NCBI RefSeq assembly: GCF_022539505.1
Contig: NC_061514.1
Coordinates: 340,860,644 to 340,924,643, forward strand
Direction: 5' to 3'
Length of the DNA: 64,000 nucleotides
Source of the DNA: Lolium rigidum
Lineage: Eukaryota > Streptophyta > Magnoliopsida > Poales > Poaceae
Shown here piece after piece: positions 1 through 10,306 of the stretch. Numbering within the stretch: the stretch's first letter is position 1; each line of letters opens with the position of its first letter. The notes beneath the pieces were generated by a model, which did no database searches, had not been told where the DNA came from, and worked only from the letters and a program-made list of their open reading frames with translations. Made by a program: the position numbers and the translations under genes.

Positions 1-289
1 TTGTGGTAAAACTTGATTTATCTATGACTTATCTATGATTTGAGAAGTGGCAATTTGTGGTAAAGACTCCATGAGTAAGTGCCACTATTTTTCTGAATTT
101 TTTGCACATTAAATGACTCATTTAACTAGTTAATTCCATTTGTTGACTCTCTGTTGACCAGCCACTTGAGGGTAAAACTGAGCATATTGCACTAGCCAGT
201 ATTAGCACTCAAGGGGAAAACTGAGCACACAAAAAATGCTAGTATAATACTCGAGGGTATACCTGAGTATATCTAAATTTCCAGGGTTA
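1..289. other. Upstream intergenic sequence
   Basis: AT-rich flank of the first gene. A short phrase (ttgtggtaaa) occurs twice, at about 1 and 55. I see no coding potential or recognisable element. Confidence 0.4.
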
Positions 290-475
290 GACTCGAGGAC
301 GCGTGTTGCGGTGCAGAAATGGAAGACGTGCAATTGTTGACGCGTAGACGCGGGTCGCGGTGCAGATGTCGAACAGTCGAAGACATGCAATCGTGGACGC
401 GTGTCGCGTTGCAGAAGTCCAAGACGTGCAGACGTGCAACGGTGGACGCGTAGGACGCGGGTCGCATTAACCACC
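290..475. repeat. GC-rich degenerate tandem repeat in a promoter
   Basis: About four imperfect units of roughly 45-55 bp. Each contains a ggacgcgt core, a tcgcggtgcaga-like segment and a gaagacgtgcaa-like segment. The block ends just before the TATA-like motif of the downstream gene, so it lies in the proximal promoter. Units differ by small indels and substitutions, so it is an old array. Confidence 0.6.
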
Positions 476-481
476 CCTCGC

Positions 482-489
482 CTTTATAG
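482..489 (+). promoter_or_regulatory. TATA-like box of the zinc-finger gene
   Basis: The motif ctttataga lies about 125 bases before the ATG at 610. This is plausible spacing for a plant core promoter with a 5' UTR of roughly 95 bases. The UTR is CT-rich (ctctccctctccctctcc), as is common in plants. Confidence 0.5.
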
Positions 490-609
490 AAGCCTCCTCC
501 CACTATCGCTGTCACTCTCACTCGCCCACGCAACGCCGCCTCTCTCACGTCTCATCATCTTCTCCAAAGCAAAAAAACCCTCTCCCTCTCCCTCTCCTCT
601 GCCGGCGAG

Positions 610-1773
610 ATGGACAAGGAGAATGCCAATCCCATCGTCCACGACGCCGTCGGCTCCAAGCGCGACGCCTCCCTCTTCGATGATGTCCCCTCAACGGACG
701 TCGCCGCCTCCTCCGCCGGTGCATCGGAGGCTGCTCCCGCCGGTGGCGGTCAGATCCCGCCGGGATATGACCCCTACGAGGAGGTGCCGTACGTCCCGCC
801 CCCGAACCCCTACGATACCTCCATGGAGGACGCATGGAGGGAGGTAACTACGGTTTGCTTCCTTTTTTGTTCCCCATTCCTTTTTGAACCCTATTTTTGC
901 TAGTGTAGATGGATCTGTAGATGGATGAGTATTGGGCTAATATTTGCGCCGATTTTATTCCAGTTTGTTTTGATCCCTTCTTGATTTCGTTTAAGATTTG
1001 GGGTTCGGCCGTTCGGTTAATTTATGCAAGTAATAATGGGATCTCAATCAGTTAATTTATGCAAGTAATCATGGGATCTCAATCAGTTATTTTATGCACG
1101 AATCAAAAGATATCAACCGTTTAATTTTGCAAATAATCTGGAATGTGTTCAAGTTCAAATCTGGAATCTGTTTCTTTGCCTATGATGAATTGGTGAGCAC
1201 AAATTTTTATAGGGAGGGTTCAGCGAGCCATTGCTATGTACAAATCTGTTGTGCATGAGCTTTGGTTCGCTAACACCATCCATGTAGACATATAATCGTG
1301 TCCAATCTAACTGAGGCTGCCTCTGTTTTTCCTAACTTTGTTATCATGCAAGTTAGTCATCGTTGCAACTCATTCACTAATAGTTCCCGTTTGATATGGA
1401 TCAGCTGTCTGGCAGCGACGTCGGCAGCGACGATGAGCACCATGACACCAAGACTCGCCAGGTGCTGCGGAGGCTGCAGGTCGTCCAGTACGTCTCCTAC
1501 TTCGCCAAAGGTGTCTACATGTGCCCCTTCTGCACTAGGAGGCTCGGCGGCACTGACTTCAACTGCCTCCTCACGCATGCCGAGAACATCGGCAACACCT
1601 TCCCCAAGGTCGGCACGACGGTGAACCCCCACTCCTTTCGCGCCAAGCACAAGGCGCTCGGCATGCACCTCCGCAGCTTCCAGTGGGTGGAGATCTCCGG
1701 CGGGCGCATGCCTCCGCTCAAGCCCAAGGCTCCCAAGGGGAGCAACAAGTGGAGGCAGAGGCAGATGGGGTAG
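610..1773 (+). CDS. XS-type zinc-finger protein, two exons
   Basis: Exon 1 is 610-843 and exon 2 is 1384-1773. The donor GAG|GTAACT and acceptor ctaatag|TTCCCG keep the frame (phase 0) and give 207 residues. The first 78 residues are acidic and proline/alanine-rich (PPGYDPYEEVPYVPPPNPYD). Exon 2 has an acidic stretch and then Cys125-x2-Cys128 (CPFC), His143 (LLTHAENIG) and His167/His173 (HKALGMH). This pattern resembles the zf-XS domain found in SGS3-like plant proteins. No XS RNA-binding domain or coiled coil follows, so it is a finger-only protein. Its role is unknown; RNA or nucleic-acid binding is an inference from the family. ATG 610 is the first in-frame start after the TATA motif. The exon 2 ATG at 1396 could be an alternative start. 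Confidence 0.65.
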
Positions 1774-3174
1774 GCGGAGTCCTGGACGTGTGCTTGCTGC
1801 TGCCTCCTATTTTGTTGTTAGCTAGGGATCCCTTGTTGTTATGTTGTTAGTATGATGGTGCTGTGTAGAACCTCGAACCTGTTACTATGTTTGGCTGTTG
1901 TATGCAGCTTATTATCTAGGGAGGGATCCCTATTATCTATCCCTATTCTACTATATGACTGTGTGAATTTATCGTACATTCCCTGTAGATTTGCTTCTAG
2001 ATTTAACTACATACATATGGACCAGATGGAGTACTAGATTTGCTGCCATATTGGGCAGACAACGAGGGCCAAAAGGCACAAATAATTAAAGAAAAACAGA
2101 AATGCAAGCTGCTCTAGATTTGATACTAATTAGGTGAAAAAAGACAGAGAGAAAGAGGCGGAAAAGGTACTCTTAAAAGGGAAAATGCCAATTTGGGCCG
2201 AGAGAGACAAAACCCAGCTCCTGCTCACGTGCAACCAAACGTTATCTCATCCTGTCCCACGCGGTCCCTTTCTACCAGCCCCACGCGACGCGGGCCCACA
2301 CGACGCGGCCCCACACGTCAGTACGGAACGGTCAACTAAACGGGAATCCTGCCGTCTGAGCTCCATCTGCGGGTTTCAAACAAGAACTTGGGGAAAACTG
2401 AGGAAAAACTAAGGAGCTGTGGAAAACTGATTACAACTAAGGACCCGAGGGCACAGAAATAGAAATCCCTAAGTATTATCAATGAAGAAAACCTATAAGA
2501 AAAACTCAATGCAACATTAGTCAATAGAGATTATCATCAATTATCAAAATCACACACGGATGCTCTATATTCTTTCAATATGTAATATAACACTGCAGGC
2601 GGGTAAGATTCAAAGATAAAAGGGTCCCTAAAGCTTTTTGAGAGCGGTTCTCAGCACGCATTACAGCTAGAATACACATCATGTTCCGATGGAAATGTCA
2701 GCAAGCATATAGAAGATCAATAACTACATCACTTACGTTTTCTGCATTCTAGCCACTGACCACAAAACACATGCTCGTTCCTTGGTGGCTTATTGAACTT
2801 CACAGTTTAGTATGGTTGGATAGATCTTTAGCCTTTAGCTACTGGGTGTCAACACATAATCCAAAAAAACGTGTCATGATTTATAAGCTCAAGGTCTGTT
2901 TTCATCCAAACAGAAGTTTTGGAACTAAAAGTGAACTTTCAACAAGGCTTGAGAATAAAATGTGGACTTTCTTTGTAGACACACCACCATCTTCCATGTA
3001 AACCAAGCATGTACAGTTCAAACACTTGACTCGTGGCTCTAGAAGAGAAAGAAAAATCACACCATTTAGACTGCTCAACATAGGTGGTAACATCACACAT
3101 CTCAAGTCATTTTGGTGATATGGTATGACAATAATTGAAGAAAGGGAGTGATGTGGTAACTAGCTATGTTACCA
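1774..3174. other. Intergenic, no gene seen
   Basis: The first 250-300 bases are probably the 3' UTR of the zinc-finger gene. Around 2200-2360 there is a GC-rich patch with repeated ccacgcgacgcgg-type phrases. Short open frames here show no family resemblance. No transposon ends were recognised. Confidence 0.4.
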
Positions 3175-3177
3175 TAA

Positions 3178-4932
3178 GAGCATCTACAGCCGCGTCCCAC
3201 AAAGCGTCCCCCAAGCGGCGCTGGATCGAGCGTTTGGGGGACGTGTTTCGTTCGTGTCGCGTTTGGGAGACGTCGCTCCCCAGCCGCGTACCCCAAACAA
3301 AATTTCATATATTTAAAACTTAAGCTAATTCATTCAAATTTGTTATATATTACATAGATTCAAATGAAATTCGATGAAATTTAAACTAAACCTAATATGG
3401 TAGTACTTGCGGCGGCCGGAGGCGTTGTAGTACTGGTGGAAGTTATACATGTCGTCGGTGACGACCTCCTGCTTGCCACGCTCGTCGGGCTGGTCGACGG
3501 GCTCGTCCTTCACCGCACCGCTTGGTCTAGCCTCGCCGTCGTCGGTGATGTCCACGAGCGGCTTCCCGGTGTCGTGGATGGACGTGGCGATCGCCGCGTC
3601 GAGGTCACCCCTCCAGGTGTCCTTGTCGTTCAACGACGCCAAGCACGCTGCTCGCAGCCCTGGGCAGTCCTCGGGGTCGTCGCTGCTCATGATGAGACGC
3701 TGCTGCCGCTCGTACTCCGCCAGCAGCGTCGTCTTCCCGGCTGCCTCGTCGTCCTGCTCCTCCTTCACCTCCGGCTTCGGGATGAGGAGGGCGCCGCTGC
3801 TGCGCCTTTGCTGCTGCCTGCTGCCGCTACCGCCATGCCGCGGAATGACTGGCGGCATCGCGAACTCCGGCTCCTCCTCCTTCAACTCGCGCTTGGGGAC
3901 GATGTAGGGCGCGGCGCGGTGCGACGAGGACGGTGCCGATCGCGTCGGCCTGATGAGGAAGAGTTGGAAGAAGACGAGTACCTCCTCCTCGGCTGCCAGC
4001 ACGCTGCAGGCGGAGATGGTGGCAGCGACGATGGTGTCTCCAACCTTGGAGCGCCATTGTGGATGCCGTCGACGATGTTCTCCAGGGTGCGCCTCGGAAC
4101 GCCCCAGAAGAGGACGCGTCCGTCCTTGTTCCAGCTATTCCGTCGGTTGACGAGGCCAGTGGTGCTATTCATCTCCATGCCGTACTGCGCCTGGAAGTAG
4201 GCGACCCACCAGGCGTTGTTGCCGGTGGCCGCCCAGGTCGGATCGGCCTGCTCGTCGGCGGTGAGGGCAGACCGTCGGGCCCTGATGGAGTCCCTCCAGC
4301 GATCCGTGCCTCGCGACAGCGGCGGTGGGACACCTATGTTGTTGATGGCCATCCTCCACCTGCCGTTGCTTGGCAGGTGCATGTCCGGCGGGACGGGATA
4401 TCCCGCGTGGTACAGCGCCCACGCCTCTGCCACGGCGAGGCTGTCGCGGCTGAAGCCGTTCGTCGCAACGATCTTGCGGGAGGACGACGACATTGGGTAG
4501 AGGTTGGAGCGGCGAGAGATTGGGATGAACAAGAACCGCAGGGGCGCTCTTAATGTACAGCGGTGGCAGCGGGTCATTGGACGCAATAAACGTCGGCGTG
4601 GACGGCCACGCGGCCATGCACGACGAGACGCGTCCCTGTGTTGCCTGGGAAATCTGGAACACCGTTAACGTGGCTTGACCAAAGGTATGCGATATGGTTT
4701 TAGGCTTCCGAGCCGTTGATGAGTCGGGCCCGTGTCTCTTCGCCTCGCTTTTCGTTCTGTCCGGCGTGCCCGAAGCGTCCCCTGTGTAGCGAGGACGGGC
4801 TCGGGGCGCCGGACACCGTATCGGGCCGCGCCGGACAAAAAGAGGCTTGGGGGCATGCGGCTAGGAACGTTTTTTCGTATGGCACGCACCAAATCCCTTT
4901 GGGAACGCTTTGGGATGCGGCTGAAGATGTTC
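3178..4932. mobile_element. TIR DNA transposon, Harbinger-like, 1755 bp
   Basis: The left end gagcatctacagccgcgtcc and the reverse complement of the right end, gaacatcttcagccgcatcc, form terminal inverted repeats, which continue with caaagcgtccc / caaagcgttccc. The element is flanked by TAA on both sides (3175-3177 and 4933-4935), a 3-bp target duplication typical of the PIF/Harbinger superfamily. There is no transposase inside, so it is non-autonomous. It carries a minus-strand grass-specific ORF (separate entry). Confidence 0.8.
3397..4493 (-). pseudogene. Grass-specific ORF carried by TIR element, frameshifted
   Basis: The frame starting at ATG 4493 (MSSSSRKIVATNGFSRD...) reads through a tryptophan-rich region (WRMAINNI, WWVAYFQAQYG) to about 3950. 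The second half then continues in another frame (3343-4002), with KRELKEEEPEF and KPEVKEEQDDE acidic/lysine motifs, and ends near DDMYNFHQYYNASGRRKYY. As I recall, proteins of this type are abundant in Triticeae annotations as uncharacterised products tied to TIR elements. The frame change near 3950-4000 marks this copy as broken unless an intron corrects it. Function unknown. Confidence 0.55.
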
Positions 4933-4935
4933 TAA

Positions 4936-5790
4936 CATCACACATTGCAAGGCAAAATGAGTCTACAACGTAATAAATAATACAATGCATGAAACCACAT
5001 CTAAGTTACTACCTCTATTAGCATAACATATGTTACTAGTCTACGTTATTTCCCACCATACCTGGCCATGAGAAGCCCGGCCTGGCCTGAATTCCTGGAA
5101 TTGGGCCCAAGCATGCCTGTGGGCCGGGCCTGGGCCACAGATTTAGGCCCGAAGGCCGGGTATGGCCTGAGCTCGAGAAATGCGTTAAATAAGGAAGAGG
5201 CCCGGTCAGAGGCTCGATGGGTATTTCATGTGATGGCTGAGTTTGAGTCAAAATTTTAGGCCCGATAGTCGGACCAGGCCGGGCCTAGGCTTGGATTTTT
5301 TACGTCAGGCTTTGTTAGGATTAAATTTGGGCGTGCAAGTGTCTGACAATTGATCGGCGCAGGGGGCACAGGTCACATTTTCTTCCGTGCCCTTCGAAGT
5401 GTGTACCTCCAGGGCACACTGTAGAGTGTGGCACTACTAGGTGCCACGTTGATCTTGTTATTTTGTCAGGACCCGTCACTCTTCACTTGTCCTTGAGATC
5501 AGTATTCGCACGAAAACAAAACAATGAATGAGAGATAAATATTGGTAGGAGCCTGATGATTTGACTAGGAAAAGGTAGATAGAGAGAGTGACTCCGCTCC
5601 CACTCCCACTGCGAACGTGACAAACGCCGTTTCCTGATCCACGACTCATTTGTCACATCTGTCCGTTTGAAATTCGCAACCTTGGCCGCAGGAAATTCTC
5701 AACAAAACAACACACACATGTATTTGCGCAAGAATTAATGCTGAGGCAGGAAACAACGGGATTCCTCCACCAATCAATTGATTAATCCAT
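4936..5790. other. Intergenic, GGCC-rich block inside
   Basis: From about 5063 to 5300 the sequence is dense in gcccggcc/ggccgggcc words in both orientations (for example gtgggccgggcctgggccac near 5119). It could form secondary structure and probably comes from an old repeat element whose ends I cannot place. The rest shows nothing recognisable. Confidence 0.4.
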
Positions 5791-5832
5791 TAATTAATCG
5801 AAATTACAGGGACGGAGACACAAGGATGACTG

Positions 5833-5858
5833 GATGATGATGATGATGATGATGATGG
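5833..5858. repeat. ATG trinucleotide microsatellite
   Basis: About eight consecutive gat/atg triplets. It lies in the likely 3' UTR or downstream flank of the RCI2-type gene. Confidence 0.8.
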
Positions 5859-6019
5859 CGCCACTGGAGTGGAGAAGGTGCGAGAACAGGAGCAAGCTAA
5901 GCACACAAACACAGAACAGATTTACAGCACGAACACATACACATGCAGACGCAGCACCATGAACCGTCTCAAACGAACAGATTATACCACCAGAGCACAG
6001 AACAGGATCGTCATCACCT

Positions 6020-6327
6020 GCCAAGAACAAGCATGGTTAGTTTAGTTCGTCCGCAACCTCAAGCAGTTGTAACAAGAAAAAACCACTCTTTTTTCAGGAA
6101 GAGAGATGGAGCACAAACAAGAAAAGAAGAGCTATTTTGTTGGATTTGCAAACCATTTTCTTGCTTTTTTTTTCTTGGTTAAAGGTGGGATTTTTCTTCT
6201 CTTCTGTTAATACCACAAACACAAAGGCCTAACCGGAGCAGAGATGCTCATGTCCCCAGGGACACCTGGTCCAGAAACCAAAATCATGGGGAAAGTTCCA
6301 AGTTCCTGAAAGTGCATGCATACCTTG
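6020..6327 (-). other. Possible 3' UTR intron of the RCI2-type gene
   Basis: Just after the stop codon on the minus strand there is a donor-like site (cacaag|gtatgc, at 6327). A pyrimidine-rich acceptor-like site (ttgttcttggcag|gtgatg) lies near 6020. A spliced 3' UTR would put the end of the transcript in 5790-6020. This is inferred from splice motifs only. Confidence 0.3.
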
Positions 6328-6355
6328 TGGATGGAGGGCAGGGAGGGGGAGCCCT

Positions 6356-6618
6356 CTACCTGGTGATGACCCAGACGGCGTAGATGATGCCGGGGAGGTA
6401 GCCGAAGAAGGTGAGCAGCAAGCAGATCCAGAACTCGATCTGCAAACGCAGCACAAAGAATCAGTAACCACATCGTCTAGAGCTAGGAGAGACTGGAGAC
6501 AAGGACAAGCTCCAAGCCGCCTAATTACCCCGCAGGCGAACTTGAAGAAGACGCCGAGCGGCGGCAGGATGATGGCGAGGATGATGTCGATGCAGTTCGC
6601 CGTGCCCTCGTCCGACAT
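6356..6618 (-). CDS. RCI2/PMP3 (LTI6-type) small membrane protein
   Basis: Exon 1 is 6529-6618 (30 codons) and exon 2 is 6356-6439 (27 codons plus TAG). The splice GGG|GTAATT to gtttgcag|ATCGAG is phase 0, giving 57 residues. The sequence has the family signature: GTANCIDIILAIILPPLGVF, then IEFWICLLLTFFGYLPGIIY ending VWVITR. Two hydrophobic helices (about residues 8-28 and 33-53) are joined by a short loop. Relatives are plasma-membrane proteolipids induced by cold and salt that help hold membrane potential and limit Na+ entry. The intron position between FACG and IEF matches the usual two-exon layout. Stress induction is known for the family but not shown here. Confidence 0.93.
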
Positions 6619-6731
6619 CTTCTTCTCTCTCTTCTCTCTCCAAGGAGATGAAACAGCAAGGAGAAAAGGGATGTGTCGCTAGCTAGTGGTGATGGTGTGA
6701 TGCTAATGCCCTGAGGAGGAGTGTGAGCAAG

Positions 6732-6744
6732 GCCACTTTATAAA
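6732..6744 (-). promoter_or_regulatory. TATA box of the RCI2-type gene
   Basis: The near-palindrome ctttataaag lies about 115-125 bases upstream of the minus-strand ATG at 6618. This is suitable core-promoter spacing. Confidence 0.6.
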
Positions 6745-6759
6745 GACGACGACGATGGC

Positions 6760-7440
6760 GAGGCGCCGACGGCGTTCCGGGTCACGACGTTGGATCGGAT
6801 GGGATCGGATCCGAAGGTTCCACCTGCCGGCCGGCCGCGCCCGCGTGTGCTTCGCTGTTGGGGCTCCAACGGCCACCCAGTCCTTCGGTCCGATTTTTAA
6901 TCTTTCTGCGGTTTGCGCGCCGGCTTTTCTGCCTGGACAAACAAACGCGCTTCTTCATCAGAGTTTCCGTTGATGGTTTTTCTTGCTTACTAACATTGAA
7001 GGTTACGAGGCTCCGACAGAACAGACAACCGTGCTCCTAACTATCAGAAGTGTAGTGTTATTGCCTAACTATTATCCCGGCTACGAGTACATTTTGACTG
7101 CTAATTCGTGGATAGCACAAACGGTCTCCTGTGTGTGTTCCATCGTCAGCATCGTCGTGTCGACGAGCCCGTGGTGCCTCACCACTCTTTATTCAAGTGC
7201 CGTTGCCCCGCTGGCATCCGCTTCATTATTTCAGGCTTGATCGAGAGCTAGCCAAGTGGCATCACATCCACATCCACGGGTGCCTAGCCGTTGCTTGTGG
7301 AAATCCAATTCTTGCAACAATCAGATTTCAGCAGCAAGTCAAAAGCTTTGGACAGAGACTAGGGAGATTTTATTTTACTCTGATGTAGATTTCATAAAAA
7401 AAACATCGGATAGAATCTAGACGATGAAGCAAAGCATTCC
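6760..7440. other. Upstream flank, no gene seen
   Basis: The first 200 bases are GC-rich promoter-proximal DNA of the RCI2-type gene and the rest is of mixed composition. Open frames are short and unlike any family I know. Confidence 0.4.
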
Positions 7441-8475
7441 AAATATGCTAGCTTTGGTCCAATGACTTCTGGTCCGAACACCATATTTTGTTGTGAGGTT
7501 TCCAACACCCTAACTATCGTATCACCTTTGTGACGAGCAATATTATACAAAGTAGAATATTATTCATGGAGCCACAACCTTATTCCAACTCATCACTCGT
7601 TGAGAATGAACAATATGAGAAGAAAATCTTTTTTTGTGCCATAAGACCTAGCCCAAAAGTGTGAGTCATCTGATTTCCACAAAACCTAAGACAACGCCCG
7701 TGAGCCAACATATGTTCTCTTTAGGAGAGTTTGCAACATCCCATCTTCGGTAAGAAGATTGAAATTTTATTTACCCAGGAGAGCTCTATTCTTAACCTCA
7801 AGATCGTGAATCCCAAGTCCTACTTGATCTTTAGGGTGGCAAACCACACTCCATTTAGCCAATTGATATTTCTTCTTCTTACTATGACCTTGCCACATGA
7901 ATCTTTGGTCGAAGATAATCCAAACGTTTTAAGAGCATCTCCACCTGTGTCCCCCAAATAGGCGCCAACACTGCCGTATGGAGGGCGCCGACACAACATT
8001 CTCTATTTGGGATGTTGTTCCCACACCGGTACCCCCACCGAGCCCCATAAAAAGCCCCAAACTTCAGAAATTCGACGTGGAGTTGTTGTTGAAGAGGCGC
8101 CGGCGATCCCGAACGAAGCCCTTCACATAGGGATCCTTTCGGGCGCGCCGGCGCTTTTATGAGGCTCCAGAACATGTCGACGCTTTTTAGGGAGCGTCGG
8201 TGTGGGCGCTTTCTCTCACTAGGATCCCAATAGAGCTATTGAGAGCGTTATTAGGAGCGCCGATGAAGATGCTCTAAGACTCCTTTAGGGAGCTGGAAAT
8301 AAAGTATCATGTTACTTAGTACGGAGATTTAATGAGAACCAATCTTCCTTCCAAGGATGATAGTTTACCTTTTCAACTACTTAATCTTAATTGTAGCTAT
8401 TCATCTATCAGTTCCATTCGGCATTTGTAAGTCACTGATAATAAATTAAAATACTCAGTGGCCTTAAATACAGCC
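7440..8475 (-). pseudogene. LINE reverse-transcriptase remnant, split by a MITE
   Basis: Minus-strand translation of 7640-7900 gives a broken version of the plant LINE C-terminal region (LAKWSVVCHPKDQVGLGIHD, then LEVKNRALLGK). Upstream of the MITE, 8280-8400 gives GRLVLIN-like and LKRLDYLRPK-like pieces of the same protein. Several stops and frameshifts are present. The two halves join across the 342-bp MITE at 7933-8274, which therefore inserted later. Boundaries are approximate. Confidence 0.65.
7933..8274. mobile_element. Harbinger-like MITE, 342 bp
   Basis: The left end gagcatctccacctgtgtcc and the reverse complement of the right end, gagcatcttcatcggcgctc, are imperfect inverted repeats. 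TAA flanks both sides (7930-7932, 8275-8277). It is non-coding. The ends share gagcatct with the larger element at 3178-4932, so they may use the same transposase. Confidence 0.75.
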
Positions 8476-8479
8476 AAAT

Positions 8480-9139
8480 GGTAACTCGGCATACTGACCG
8501 ACGTCGTCTTATGAATGAAAAATCCTACAAAGTTCTTTTGAAAATCCTTAGTCTAGGCAGCCGGAACTTTTCCAAAACATAAGGCAGAGAAAAAGAACGG
8601 GCAACAATCGTATACATCCCTTCAACCCGTTCGTCTTTGGAAACAGAGCGAGTTGGCACGACAGCAACATCTACCGGCCACACCAAACTCCCTGTCACGC
8701 TACAGCGCAGGCATCCGGGGTGGTTATGCCGCGAGATCTCTTATCTTTTCCAGTGACATCACATTAGGTAGTGTTTAGTTTGATCATGCACGTACTGCAG
8801 TAGGGTCCATGGCATGCTCCTCCAGAATGCTCTTCGATCACCCTGATCAATCAAGCAAGAGTGTGCTTGATTAAAGAGAGCGACTAAGACTCAGACGTCT
8901 TTCCTGATAATCCTCTTTGCCGCCTTTCTGGTAGGGAATCATGCATGACAAGTAGGCTGAGCTAACCTCGCATTATGACCGAGAGCTGTTTATTCCCTAG
9001 CATCTTCATGTGGATCCAGGGAAATGCTGGACGGCTACCCTGGAAAGAACTAAAGTAGTAAGATGCATACCTGGAAGATCGAGATTTATTGATGCCCTTG
9101 CATGTTCTCGAACTCCAAAAGTATAAGATGCCCGCAGGA
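8480..9139. other. Intergenic, no gene seen
   Basis: Mixed-composition DNA with no open frame of note and no recognised repeat ends. Confidence 0.35.
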
Positions 9140-10110
9140 CTGAAATTGTGTTGCTTTTAGCAGTATCATCATCCTATAATTTTAAGTTTGGGCATAGTTG
9201 ACATTTTAACCTGATGTTTAATTTAGAGGTATGTCTTAGCTAGTTTAGGTTGGGCAGTACATTTTCAAGCACGACCTAGATCAGTTGCCCCCACAGCGGA
9301 ACATATCACCACAATGTATTAGACAGCAACATTTAAACAGGAGAGATATATGCAAAAAAAGGAAAATAAGCTACGCATTGGTCGTTGGCAGTTGGCAAAT
9401 TGACATTCAATACTAAACTACAAGCCCGTCTTGGCTAGTGAGCTACCATCTCCGTCCAAAAATAATTGTCTTAGTTTTATCTAGATATAGATGTATGTAG
9501 ACACACTTTACTGTAGATACATCCATATTTAGAAAAAGTCGAGACATTTATTTTTGCACCGAGGGAGTAGCTAGTATAGCATCCATAATGCAATCTTGCA
9601 TGATAACTAAACATCATAGTGGTCTCACCCTGCAGCATTGAGAGGGTGTTGCTTTTAGCAGAATCATCCAATAATTTTTGGGTGTGGTTGACATTTTTAA
9701 CTTGATGTTTACAGCTAGGTCTTAGCTAGTTTAGCTTGGGCAGTGCATTTTCAGTCACGACCCAGCCAGATTGTCTGGACCAGAACATAAACAAGCTACT
9801 ACCTGCCTTCCAAAATAGATAGCAACATTTAAACAGAAGTGTTAGCTAGTTTAGCTTTCTAAAAAGACTTACATTTAGGTAAAAGATAGCAATATTTAAA
9901 CAGAAGAGGCATATGCACAATGGAAAATAAGCTACACAGAACCCTAAAAAAAAACACTACAACATAGACCATTACTAAACCACTAGCCCGTCTTATCAGT
10001 TGTTAGGCAGTGTTGGATCAAATCAAACACGACATATAATGGAGCTAGTACTAGCATTCATAATGCAAAATCTTGCATGATAATTGAACATCATAGTGGT
10101 CTCGGGGCAT
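9140..10110. repeat. Local tandem duplication, about 0.48 kb unit
   Basis: The segment around 9150-9640 recurs at about 9648-10110. Matching stretches include ttgcttttagcag...atcatc, a ggtcttagctagtttag phrase, and catgataa...catcatagtggtctc at the end of each unit. The copies have diverged through substitutions and indels. The first carries a Stowaway insertion (9446-9567) that the second lacks. Confidence 0.65.
9446..9567. mobile_element. Stowaway (Tc1/Mariner) MITE, 122 bp
   Basis: The ends are ccatctccgtccaaaaataa and, reversed, ctccctcggtgcaaaaataa. It is flanked by TA on both sides (9444-9445, 9568-9569). Length, ends and TA duplication fit the Stowaway class. The neighbouring duplicate unit has no insertion at the matching place. 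Confidence 0.85.
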
Positions 10111-10114
10111 ATGG

Positions 10115-10306
10115 TTATCCTGCTGCACACCAAGCCAAGCCATTGCCCATGAATTGAATGGGGAGCAGACCCCTACTGAGGAAACTGAGCTCCACAACGC
10201 CACTGTGCAGCAGAAGCAGCAGCGAGCCTACACACATCATGAGCCAATGAATCATCAGATCAAGCATACGTCCAAGCCTGTCTCCTGCAGCAGCACCTCC
10301 CCCCAT
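10115..10306 (-). other. Small ORF with hydrophobic core, doubtful
   Basis: A 63-codon frame from an ATG at 10306 encodes a Gly/Ala start and then a hydrophobic stretch (MMCVGSLLLLLHSGVVELSF). I recognise no family. It may be chance or an exon of an undetected transcript. Listed only because the segment is absent from the nearby duplicated units. Confidence 0.12.

Noticed and set aside
3397..4200. 267-codon plus-strand open frame
   Set aside because: It is the antisense shadow of the TE-borne ORF; the minus strand gives the recognised protein.
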